The notes under the pieces: generated by a model
The model's input: only the letters and a program-made list of their open reading frames with translations
Told to the model about the DNA's origin: nothing
The model's database searches: none
Translations under genes and position numbers: made by a program
Origin: Ptiloglossa arizonensis
Taxonomy: Eukaryota; Arthropoda; Insecta; Hymenoptera; Colletidae
Reading direction: 5' to 3'
Assembly (NCBI RefSeq): GCF_051014685.1
Contig: NW_027478769.1
Location: 186,001 to 250,000 of the forward strand
Length of the DNA stretch: 64,000 nucleotides
In this document: piece by piece, positions 1-10,450 of the stretch
Layout: each line of letters begins with the position of its first letter
Position numbering within the stretch: the stretch's first letter is position 1

Positions 1-447
1 AGCGGTACGTGTATTTTTTCCCTAGGCCATTCTGGTTGAGAGTTTGAAGCAGCAGAATTGCGAAAAATTTTTTGACTTCTCGACAATTTCTTGGTTTCAA
101 ACTCCCATATCTCGCGAACGGACTGACATAACCCAAAAATTCCTGTTGCGTCTGAAAGTAGAAACTCGCCCGGTTACAACGGTATGTGTATTTTTTCCCT
201 AGGCCATTCTGGGTAAGCGTTTGGAGCAGCTGAATTGCGAAAATTTTTTGCCTTCTCAACCATTTCTTGGCTTCAAACTCTCATATCTCGCGAACGGATT
301 GACCTAACCCAAAAATTCCTACTGCATCTGAAAGTAGAAACTCGCCCGATTACAGCGGTACGTGTATTTTTTCCCGTGGCCATTCTGGTTAAGCGTTTGG
401 AGCAGCAGAATTGCGAAAAATTTTTTGCCTTCTCAACCATTTCTTGT

Positions 448-480
448 CTTCAAACTCCCATATCTCGCGAACGGATTGAC
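448..480 (+). repeat. Conserved monomer core 1 (representative copy)
   Basis: This stretch, from CTTCAAACTCCC through CATATCTCGCGAACGG to ATTGAC, is the part most constant across both families and nearly all monomers. It contains the 6-bp palindrome TCGCGA. Such conservation inside an otherwise drifting repeat can mark a protein-binding or nucleosome-positioning segment, but that is inference. A few B monomers carry TCTTGCGAACGG or TCTCGCAAACGG, which are CpG-type transitions. Confidence 0.8.
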
Positions 481-520
481 CTAACCCAATAATTCCTCTT
501 GCATCTGAAAGTAGAAGCTC

Positions 521-537
521 GCCCGATTACAACGGTA
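521..537 (-). other. CENP-B-box-like 17-mer (representative copy)
   Basis: Read on the minus strand this is TACCGTTGTAATCGGGC. Against the mammalian CENP-B box YTTCGTTGGAARCGGGA it matches 12 of 17 positions. Against the nine essential core positions (TTCG, A, CGGG) it matches seven; the first two T's are replaced by A and C. The CGGG half and the central GTTG agree. The stretch lies in the second conserved core and recurs in most monomers of both families, with variants such as TACCGCTGTAATCGGGC. CENP-B binding is not shown: the box is defined in mammals and two core bases differ. Confidence 0.35.
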
Positions 538-1004
538 TGTGTATTTTCTCCCTAGCCCATGCTGGTTAAGCGTTTGGAGCAGCAGAATTGCGAAAAATTT
601 GTTGCCTTCTCAACCATTTCTTAGCTTCAAAGTCCCATATCTCGCGAACGGATTGACCAAACCCAAAAATTCCTGCTGCGTCTGAAAGTAGAAACTCGCC
701 CGATTACAGCGGTATGTGTATTTTTTCCCTAGGCCATTCTGGTTAAGCGTTTGGAGCAGCAGAATTGCGAAAAATTTCTTGCCTTCTCAACCATTTCTTG
801 GCTTCAAACTCCCATATCTCGCGAACGGATTGTCCTAACCGAAAAATTCCTATTGCATCTGAAAGTAGAAACTCGCCCGATTACAGCGGTACGTGTATTT
901 TTTCCCTAGGCCATACTGGTTAAGCGTTTGGAGCAGCAGAATTGCGAAAAATTTGTTGTCTTCTCAACCATTTCTTAGCTTCAAACTCCCATATCTCGCG
1001 AACG

Positions 1005-1181
1005 GATTGACCTAACCCAAAAATTGCTGTTACATCTGAAAGTAGAAACTCGCCCGATTACAACGGTATGTGTATTTTTTCCCTAGGCCATTCTGGTTAA
1101 GCGTTTGGAGCATTAGAATTGCGAAAAATTTTTTGCCTTCTCAACCATTTCTTGGCTTCAAACTCCCATATCTCGCGAACG
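1005..1181 (+). repeat. Representative family A monomer (177 bp)
   Basis: The phase is set to start just after CGAACG. In order: GATTGACCTAACCCAAAAAT (A-specific); the conserved GCATCTGAAAGTAGAAACTC stretch (here ACATCTG); CGCCCGATTACAACGG; GTATGTGTATTTTTTCCC; CCTAGGCC; the A-specific TTCTGGTTAAGCGTTTGGAG; TTGCGAAAAATTTTTTGCC; then TCTCAACCATTTCTTGGC, CTTCAAACTCCCATATCTCG and CGAACG. Variants elsewhere change single bases, such as GCAGCAG or GCATTAG before AATTGCG, TTTTTTGCC or TTGTTGTC after the A-tract, and CTTGGC or CTTAGC. These recurrent variants identify monomer types and reveal the higher-order repeats. Confidence 0.95.
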
Positions 1182-4100
1182 GATTGACCTAAGCCAAAAA
1201 TTCCTGTTACGTGTGAAAGTGGAAACTCGCCCGATTTCAACGGTACGTGAATTTATCCCTTAGGCCATTCTGGTTAAGCGATTGGAGCAGCAGAAGTGCG
1301 AAAAATTTATTGTTTTGTCAACCATTTCTTAGCTTCAAAGCCCCATATCTCGCGAACGGATTGACCTAAGCCAAAAATTCCTGTTGCGTGTGAAAGTGGA
1401 AACTCGCCCGATTACAACGGTATGTGTATTTTTTCCCTAGCCCATTCTGGTTAAGCGTTTGGAGCATCATAATTGCGAAAAATTTGTTGTCCTCTCAACC
1501 ATTTCTTAGCTTCAAAGTCCCATATCTCGCGAACGGATTGAACTAACCCAAAAATTCCTGCTGCGCCAGCATGTAGAAACTCCCCCGATTACAACAGTAT
1601 GTGTATTTCTTCCCTAGGCCATTCTGGTTAAGCGTTTGGAGCAGCAGAAGTGCGAAAACTTTGTTCTCTTCTTAACCATTTCTTAGCCTCAAACTCCCAT
1701 ATCTCGCGAACGGATTGACCTAACCCAACAAATTCCTATTGCATCTGAAAGTAGAAACTCGCTCGATTACAGCGGTACGTGTATTTTTTCCCTAGGCCAT
1801 TCTGGTTAAGATTTTGGAGCAGCAGAATTGCGAAAAATTTTTTGACTTCTCGACAATTTCTTGGTTTCAAACTCCCATATCTCGCGAACGGACTGACATA
1901 ACGCAAAAATTCCTGTTGCGTCTGAAAGTAGAAACTCGCCCGGTTACAACGGTATGTGTATTTTTTCCCTAGGCCATTCTGGGTAAGCGTTTGGAGCAGC
2001 TGAATTGCGAAAATTTTTTGCCTTCTCAACCATTTCTTGGCTTCAAACTCCCATATCTCGCGAACGGATTGACCTAACCCAAAAATTCCTACTGCATCTG
2101 AAAGTAGAAACTCGTCCGATTACAGCGGTATGTGTATTTTTTCCCGAGGCCATTCTGGTTAAGCGTTTGGAGCAGCAGAATTGCGAAAAATTTTTTGCCT
2201 TCTCAACCATTTCTTGTCTTCAAACTCCCATATCTCGCGAACGGATTGACCTAACCCAAAAATTCCTCTTGCATCTGAAAGTAGAAGCTCGCCCGGTTAC
2301 AACGGTATGTGTATTTTCTCCCTAGCCCATGCTGGTTAAGCGTTTGGAGCAGCAGAATTGCGAAAAATTTGTTGCCTTCTCAACCATTTCTTAGCTTCAA
2401 AGTCCCATATCTCGCGAACGGATTGAACTAACCCAAAAATTCCTATTGCTTCTGAAAGTAGAAACTCGCCCGATTACAACGGTATGTGTATTTTTTCCCT
2501 AGGCCACTCTGGTTAAGCGTTTGGAGCAGCAGAATTGCGAAAAATTTTTTGCCTTCTCAACCATTTCTTGGCATCAAACTCCCATATCTCGCGAACGGAT
2601 TGACCTAACCCAAAAATTCCTGTTGCATCTGAAAGTAGAAACTCGCCCGATTACAACGGTATGTGTATTTTTTCCATAGCGCACTCTGGTTAAGCGTTTG
2701 GAGCAGCAGAATTGCGGAAAATTTGTTGCCTTCTCAACCATTTCTTGACTTCAAACTCCCATATCTCGCGAACGGATTGACCTAAGCCAAAAATTCCTGT
2801 TGCGTGTGAAAGTGGAAACTCGCCCGATTACAACGGTATGTGTATTTTTTCCCTAGCGCACTCTGGTTAAGCGTTTGGAGCAGCAGAATTGCGGAAAATT
2901 TGTTGCCTTCTCAACCATTTCTTGGCTTCAAACTCCCATATCTCGCGAACGGATTGACCAAACCCAAAAATTCCTGCTGCGCCAGAATGTAGAAACTCGC
3001 CCGATTACAACAGTATGTGTATTTTTTCCCTAGGCCATTCTGGTTAAGCGTTTGGAGCAGCAGAAGTGCGAAAACTTTGTTCTCTTCTTAACCATTTCTT
3101 AGCTTCAAACTCCCATATCTCGCGAACGGATTGACCTAACCCAAAAATTCCTGTTGCGTGTGAAAGTGGAAACTCGCCCGATTACAACGGTATGTGTATT
3201 TTTTCCCTAGCGCACTCTGGTTAAGCGTTTGGAGCAGCAGAATTGCGGAAAATTTGTTGCCTTCTCAACCATTTCTTGGCTTCAAACTCCCATATCTCGC
3301 GAACGGATTGACCTAAGCCAAAAATTCCTGTTGCGTGTGAAAGTGGAAACTCGCCCGATTACAACGGTATGTGTATTTTTTCCCTAGGCCATTCTGGTTA
3401 AGCGTTTGGAGCAGCAGAATTGCGAAAAATTTGTTGTCTTCTCAACCATTTCTTAGCTTCAAACTCCCATATCTCGCGAACGGATTGACCTAACCCAAAA
3501 ATTCCTATTGCATCTGAAAGTAGAACCTCGCCCGATTACAACGGTATGTGTATTTTTTCCCTGGGCCATTCCGGTTAAGCGTTTGGAACAGCAGAATTGC
3601 GAAAAATGTTTTGCCTTCTCAACAATTTCTTGGCTTCAAACTCCCATATCTCGCGAACGGACTGACCTAACCCAAAAATTCCTGTTGCGTCTGAAAGTAG
3701 AAACTCGACAGATTACAACGGTATTCTTATTTTTTCCTAGGCCATTCTGATTAAGCGTTTGGAGCATTAGAATTGCGAAAAATTTTTTGCCTTCTCAACC
3801 ATTTCTTGGCTTCAAACTCCCATATCTCGCGAACGGATTGACCTAACCCAAAAATTCCTATTGCATCTGAAAGTAGAAACTCGCCCGATTACAGCGGTAC
3901 GTGTATTTTTTCCCTAAGCCATACTGGTTAAGCGTTTGGAGCAGCAGAATTGGGAAAAATTTTTTGCCTTCTCAAACATTTCTTGTCTTCAAACTCCCAT
4001 ATCTCGCGAACGGTTTCACCTAACCCAAAAATTCCTGTTGCATCTGAAAGTAGAAGCTCGCCGGATTACAATGGTATGTGTATTTTTTCCCTAGCCCATG

Positions 4101-7100
4101 CTGGTTAAGCGTTTGGAGCAGCAGAATTGCGAAAAATTTGTTGCCTTCTCAACCATTTCTTAGCTTCAAAGTCCCATATCTCGCGAACGGATTGACCAAA
4201 CCCAAAAATTCCTGCTGCTTCTGGAAGTAGAAACTCGCCCGATTACAAGGGTATGCGTATTTTTTCCCTAGGCCATTCTGGTTAAGCGTTTGGAGCAGCA
4301 GAATTGCGAAAAATTTCTTCTCTTCTCAACCATTTCTTAGCTTCAAACTCCCATATCTCGCGAACGGATTGACGTAACCCAAAAATTCCTATTGCATTTG
4401 AAAGTAGAAACTCGCCCGATTACAACGGTACGTGAATTTATCCCTTAGGCCATTCTGGTTAAGCGATTGGAGCAGCAGAAGTGCGAAAAATTTATTGTTT
4501 TGTCAACCATTTCTTAGTTTCAAAGTCCCATATCTCGCGAACGGATTGACCTAACCCAAAAATTCCTATTGCATCTGAAAGTAGAAACTCGCCCGATTAC
4601 AACGGTATGTGTATTTTTTTCCTAGGCCATTCTGGTTAAGCGTTTGTAGCAGCAGAATTGCGAAAAATTTTTTGCGTTCTCAACCATTTCTTGGCATCAA
4701 ACTCCCATATCTCGCGAACGGATTGACCTAACCCAAAAATTCCTGTTGCATCTGAAAGTAGAAACTCGCCCGATTACAACGGTATGTGTATTTTTTCCAT
4801 AGCGCACTCTGGTTAAGCGTTTGGAGCAGCAGAATTGCGGAAAATTTGTTGCCTTCTCAACCATTTCTTGGCTTCAAACTCCCATATCTCGCGAACGGAT
4901 TGACCTAAGCCAAAAATTCCTGTTGCGTGTGAAAGTGGAAACTCGCCCGATTACAACGGTATGTGTATTTTTTCCCTAGCCCATTCTGGTTAAGCGTTTG
5001 GAGCATCAGAATTGCGAAAAATTTGTTGTCTTCTCAAACATTTCTTAGCTTCAAAGTCCCATATCTCGCGAACGGATTGAACTAACCCAAAAATTCCTAT
5101 TGCTTCTGAAAGTAGAAACTCGCCCGATTACAACGGTACGTGAATTTATCCCTTAGGCCATTCTGGTTAAGCGTTTGGAGCATCGGAATTGCGGAAAAAT
5201 TTGTTGTCTTCTCAACCATCTCTTAGCTTCAAAGTCCCATATCTCGCGAACGGATTGAACTAACCCAAAAATTCCTATTGCTTCTGAAAGTAGAAACTCG
5301 CCCGATTACAACAGTATGTGTATTTTTTCCCTAGGCCACTCTGGTTAAGCGTTTGGAGCAGCAGAATTGCGAAAAATTTTTTGCCTTCTCAACCATTTCT
5401 TGGCTTCAAACTCCCATATCTCGCGAACGGATTGACCAAACCCAAAAATTCCTGCTGCGCCAGAATGTAAAAACTCCCCCGATTACAACAGTATGTGTAT
5501 TTTTTCCCTAGGCCATTCTGGTTAAGCGTTTGGAGCAGCAGAAGTGCGAAAACTTTGTTCTCTTCTTAACCATTTCTTAGCTTCAAACTCCCATATCTCG
5601 CGAACGGATTGACCTAACCCAAAAATTCCTATTGCATCTGAAAGTAGAAACTCGCTCGATTACAGCGGTACGTGTATTTTTTCCCTAGGCCTTTCTGGTT
5701 AAGAGTTTGGAGCAGCAGAATTGCGAAAAATTTTTTGACTTCTCGACAATTTCTTGGTTTCAAACTCCCATATCTCGCGAACGGACTGACATAACCCAAA
5801 AATTCCTGTTGCTTCTGAAAGTAGAAACTCGCCCGATTACAGCGGTACGTGTATTTTTTCCCGAGGCCATTCTGGTTAAGCGTTTGGAGCAGCAGAATTG
5901 CGAAAAATTTTTTGCCTTCTCAACCATTTCTTTTCTTCAAACTCCCATATCTCGCGAACGGATTGACCTAACCCAAAAATTCCTCTTGCATCTGAAAGTA
6001 GAAGCTCGCCCGATTACAACGGTATGTGTATTTTCTCCCTAGCCCATGCTGGTTAAGTGTTTGGAGCAGCAGAATTGCGAAAAATTTGTTGCCTTCTCAA
6101 CCATTTCTTAGCTTCAAAGTCCCATATCTCGCGAACGGATTGACCAAACCCAAAAATTCCTGCTGCGTCTGAAAGTAGAAACTCGCCCGATTACAGCGGT
6201 ATGTGTATTTTTTCCCTAGGCCATTCTGGTTAAGCGTTTGGAGCAGCAGAATTGCGAAAAATTTTTTGCCTTCTCAACCATTTCTTGGCTTCAAACTCCC
6301 ATATCTCGCGAACGGATTGTCCTAACCGAAAAATTCCTATTGCATCTGAAAGTAGAAACTCGCCCGATTACAGCGGTATGTGTATTTCTTCCCTAGGCCA
6401 TTCTGGTTAAGCGTTTGGAGCAGCAGAAGTGCGAAAACTTTGTTCTCTTCTTAACCATTTCTTAGCTTCAAACTCCCATATCTCGCGAACGGATTGACCT
6501 AACCCAAAAATTCCTGTTGCGTGTGAAAGTGGAAACTCGCCCGATTACAACGGTATGTGTATTTTTTCCCTAGCGCACTCTGGTTAAGCGTTTGGAGCAG
6601 CAGAATTGCGGAAAATTTGTTGCCTTCTCAACCATTTCTTGGCTTCAAACTCCCATATCTCGCGAACGGATTGACCTAACCCAAAAATTCCTGTTGCATC
6701 TGAAAGTAGAAGCTCGCCGGATTACAATGGTATGTGTATTTTTTCCCTAGCCCATGCTGGTTAAGCGTTTGGAGCAGCAGAATTGCGAAAAATTTGTTGC
6801 CTTCGCAACCATTTCTTGGCTTCAAACTCCCATATCTCGCGAACGGATTGACCTAAGCCAAAAATTCCTGTTGCGTGTGAAAGTGGAAACTCGCCCGATT
6901 ACAACGGTATGTGTATTTTTTCCCTAGGCCATTCTGGTTAAGCGTTTGGAGCAGCAGAATTGCGAAAAATTTGTTGTCTTCTCAACCATTTCTTAGCTTC
7001 AAACTCCCATATCTCGCGAACGGATTGAGCTAACCCAAAAATTCCTATTGCATCTGAAAGTAGAACCTCGCCCGATTACAACGGTATCTTTATTTTTTCC

Positions 7101-7774
7101 TAGGCCATTCTGATTAAGCGTTTGGAGCATTAGAATTGCGAAAAATTTTTTGCCTTTTCAACCATTTCTTGGCTTCAAACTCCCATATCTCGCGAACGGA
7201 TTGACCTAACCCAAAAATTCCTATTGCATCTGAAAGTAGAAACTCGCCCGATTACAGCGGTACGTGTATTTTTTCCCTAAGCCATACTGGTTAAGCGTTT
7301 GGAGCAGCAGAATTGCGAAAAATTTTTTGCCTTCTCAACCATTTCTTGTCTTCAAACTCCCATATCTCGCGAACGGTTTGACCTAACCCAAAAATTCCTG
7401 TTGCATCTGAAAGTAGAAGCTCGCCGGATTACAATGGTATGTGTATTTTTTCCCTAGCCCATGCTGGTTAAGCGTTTGGAGCAGCAGAATTGCGAAAAAT
7501 TTGTTGCCTTCTCAACCATTTCTTGGCTTCAAACTCCCATATCTCGCGAACGGATTGACCTAAGCCAAAAATTCCTGTTGCGTGTGAAAGTGGAAACTCG
7601 CCCGATTACAACGGTATGTGTATTTTTTCCCTAGGCCATTCTGGTTAAGCGTTTGGAGCAGCAGAATTGCGAAAAATTTGTTGTCTTCTCAACCATTTCT
7701 TAGCTTCAAACTCCCATATCTCGCGAACGGATTGACCTAACCCAAAAATTCCTAATGCATCTGAAACCAGAAAC

Positions 7775-10450
7775 TCGCCCGATTACAACGGTATGTGTAA
7801 TTTTGCCCTGGGCCATAGTAGTTATTGGTTTCGAGCATCAGACTTGCGAAAATTTTGATGGTTTCTAAAGCGTTCCTTTACTTCAAACTCCCATATCTCG
7901 CGAACGGATTGACGAGCTCGAGAAATTTCGGTTGCATCTGAAAGTAGAAACTCGCCCGATTACAACGGCATGTGTATTTTTCCCCTATGCCATTGTAGTT
8001 TTGGTTTCGAGTATCAGACATGCGTAAATTTTGATAGTTTCTCAATCATTCCTTAACTTCAAACTCCCATGTCACGCTTACGGAATGACGAACTCCAGAA
8101 ATTCCTATTGCATCTGAAAGCAGAAACTCGCCCGATTTCAACGGTATGTGTACGTTTCCCCTAGGCCATTCCAGTTATTGGTTTCGAGTATCAAATCAGC
8201 GAAAATTTTGGTGGTTTCTCAACCATTCCTTAACTTCGAACTCCCATATCTCGCGAACGGAATGACGAACGCGAGAAATTCCAGTTGCATCTGAAAGTAG
8301 AAACTCGCCCGATTACAATGGTGTGTGTATTTTTGCCCTAGGCCTTTGTAGTTATTGGTTTCTGGTATCAGGATCGCGTAAATTTTGATGGTTTCTCAAC
8401 CATTCCTTAATTCAAACTCCCATATCTCGCGAACGGATTGACGAACACGAGAAACTCCTATTGCATCTGAAAGCAGAAACTCGCCCGATTTCAAGGGTAT
8501 GTGTACTTTTCCCCTAGGCCATTCCAGTTATTGGTTTCGAGTATCAGATCAGCGAAAATTTTGATGGTTTCTCAACCATTCCTTAACTTCAAACTCCCAT
8601 ATCTCGCGAACGGATTAACGAACTCGAGAAATTCCTGTTGCATCTGAAAGTAGAAACTCGCCCGATTTCAACGGTGTGTGTACTTTTCCCCTAGGCCATA
8701 GTAGTTATTGGTTTCGAGTATCAGACTTGCGAAAATTTTGATGGTCTCTCAACTATTCCTTAACTTCAAACTCCCATATCTCGCGAACGGATTGACGAAC
8801 TCGAGAAATTCCTGTTGCATCTGAAAGTAGAAACTCGCCCCATTACAATGGTGTGTGTACTTTTCCCCTAGGCTATTCCAGTTATTGATTTCGAGTATCA
8901 GACCAGCGAAATTTTTTATGGTTACTCAACCATTCCTTAACTTCAAACTCCCATATCTTGCGAACGGATTGACGAACTCGAGAAATTCCTATTGCATCTA
9001 AAAGCAGAAACTCGCCCGATTGCAACGGTATGTGTATTTTTGCCCTAGGCCATAGTAGTTATTGGTTTCGAGTATCAGACTTGCGAAAATTTTGATGGTT
9101 TCTCATCCATTCCTTATCTTCAAACTCCCATATCTCGCGAACGGATTGACGAACACGAGAAATTCCTATTGCATCTGAAAGCAGAAACTCGCCCGATTTC
9201 AACGGTATGTGTACTTTTCCACTAGGCCATTCCAGTTATTGGTTTCGAGTATCAGATCAGCGAAAATTTTTGTGGTTTCTCAACCATCCTTAACTTCAAA
9301 CTCCCATATCTCGCGAACGAATGGACGAACTCGAGAAATTCCTGCTGCATCTGAAAGCAGGATCTCGCCCAATTACAACGGTATGTGTATTTTTCCCCTA
9401 GGCCATAGTAGTTATTGGTTTCGAGTATCAGACTTGCGAAAATTTTGATTGTTTCTCATCCATTCCTTATCTTCAAACTCCCATATCTCGCAAACGGATT
9501 GACGAACTCGAGAAATTCCTGTTGCATCTGAAAGTAGAAACTCGCCCGATTACAATGGTATGTGTATTTTTCCCCTAGGCCTTTGTAGTTATTGGTTTCG
9601 GGAATCAGACTTGCGAAAATTTTGATGGTTTCTCAACCATTCCTTAAATGCAAACTCCCATATCTCGCGAACGGAATGACGAACTCGAGAAATTCCTGTT
9701 GCATCTGAAAGTGGAAACTCGCCCGATTACAAAGGTATGTATATTTTTCCCCTAGGCATTTGTAGTTATTGGTTTCGTGAATCAGACTTGCGAAAATTTT
9801 GATGGTTTCTCAACCATTCCTTAAATGCAAACTCCCATATCTCGCGAACGGATTGACGAACTCGAGAAATTCCTGTTGCATCTGAAAGCAGAAACTCGCC
9901 CGATTACAATGGTGTATGTACTTTTCCCCTAGGCCATTCCAGTTATTGGTTTCGAGTATCAGACCAGCGAAAATTTTGATTGTTTCTCAACCATTCCTTA
10001 ACTTCAAACTCCCATATCTTGCGAACGGATTGACGAACTCGAGAAGTTCCTATTGCATCTGAAAGTAGAAACTCGCCCGATTACAACGGTATGTGTATTT
10101 TTGCCCTAGGCAATAGTAGTTATTGGTTTCGTGTATCAGTCTTGCGAAAATTTTGATTGTTTCTCAAACATTCCTTAACTTCAAACTCCCATATCTTGCG
10201 AACGGATTGACGAACTCGAGAAATTCCTATTGCATCTGAAAGCAGAAACTCGCCCGATTACAACGGTACGTGTATTTTTGCCCTAGGCCATAGTAGTTAT
10301 TGGTTTCGAGTATCAGACTTGCGAAAATTTTGATTGTTTCTCAACCATTCCTTAATTTCAAACTCCCATATCTCGCGAACGGATTGACGAACTCGAGAAA
10401 TTCCTGCTGCATCTGAAAGTAGAAACTCGCCCGATTACAACGGTATGTGT
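7775..10450 (+). repeat. Family B block 1 (about 15 monomers)
   Basis: Monomers carry GAACTCGAG or GAACACGAG starts and TAGTTATTGGTTTCGAG middles. The first monomer is a transition form with CTAATGCATCTGAAACCAG and GGGCCATAGTAG. A monomer near 8,071 has a damaged core (GTCACGCTTACGG in place of the usual ATCTCGCGAACGG). The block returns to family A within the shared stretch at about 10,410-10,455. Confidence 0.92.
8790..8966 (+). repeat. Representative family B monomer (177 bp)
   Basis: Same phase as the A example. It begins GATTGACGAACTCGAGAAAT, which contains the palindrome CTCGAG that is absent from typical family A. The conserved GCATCTGAAAG to GGTGTGTGTA stretch follows, then TTTCCCCTAGG. 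The B-specific part runs through GTTATTGATTTCGAGTATC, AGACCAGCGAAATTTTTTAT and GGTTACTCAACCATTCC, ending in CTTCAAACTCCCATATCTTG and CGAACG. B shares the overall plan, length and two conserved stretches with A but differs widely in the middle. The two are clearly ancient relatives, and each is homogenised within its own family. Several B monomers are 176 bp because of one missing base near the AATTCAAACTC variant. Confidence 0.94.

Larger units (their letters stand above)
1..7775 (+). repeat. Family A block 1
   Basis: About 44 family A monomers with CTAACCC-type starts and GGTTAAGCG middles. It begins with the 10-monomer higher-order unit. It also contains variant monomers with GTGAATTTATCCC at 1,247 and 4,432, and GCGTGTGAAAGTGG types that recur in a fixed order in the other macro-units. 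The change to family B falls at about 7,755-7,800, inside the shared GCATCTGAAA to GGTATGTGTA stretch. Nothing but satellite is seen. Confidence 0.92.

Noticed and set aside
474..490. Telomere-like CCTAACCC in family A monomers
   Set aside because: Only a little more than one telomere unit is present per monomer, with no tandem run, so it is a chance match within the A-specific segment.
235..492. Open frames of 60-111 codons on both strands throughout the window, taken as genes
   Set aside because: All are repetitions of the same 59-residue pseudo-peptide made by the 177-bp monomer. They open or close by chance base changes at the in-frame TAG of CCTAGG. No domain, signal peptide, codon bias or gene-like context is seen.
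1171..1260. The GTGAATTTATCCC variant as an insertion or promoter
   Set aside because: It is a base-substituted form of GTGTATTTTTTCCC at the same place and length in the monomer, recurring as a fixed monomer type of the 10-monomer unit.
1736..2029. Minus-strand 97-codon frames recurring at 1,736, 13,234, 14,828, 25,442, 27,213, 43,133, 44,904 and 46,675, as a conserved gene family
   Set aside because: They recur because the 10-monomer repeat unit recurs. The frames cover one and a half monomers and repeat their own sequence internally, which marks satellite and not a protein.
8790..8966. Family B as a separate mobile element inserted into family A
   Set aside because: B monomers have the same length, phase and conserved stretches as A. 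They show no terminal repeats or target-site duplications, and their borders lie in shared sequence, so they are a sister satellite family.
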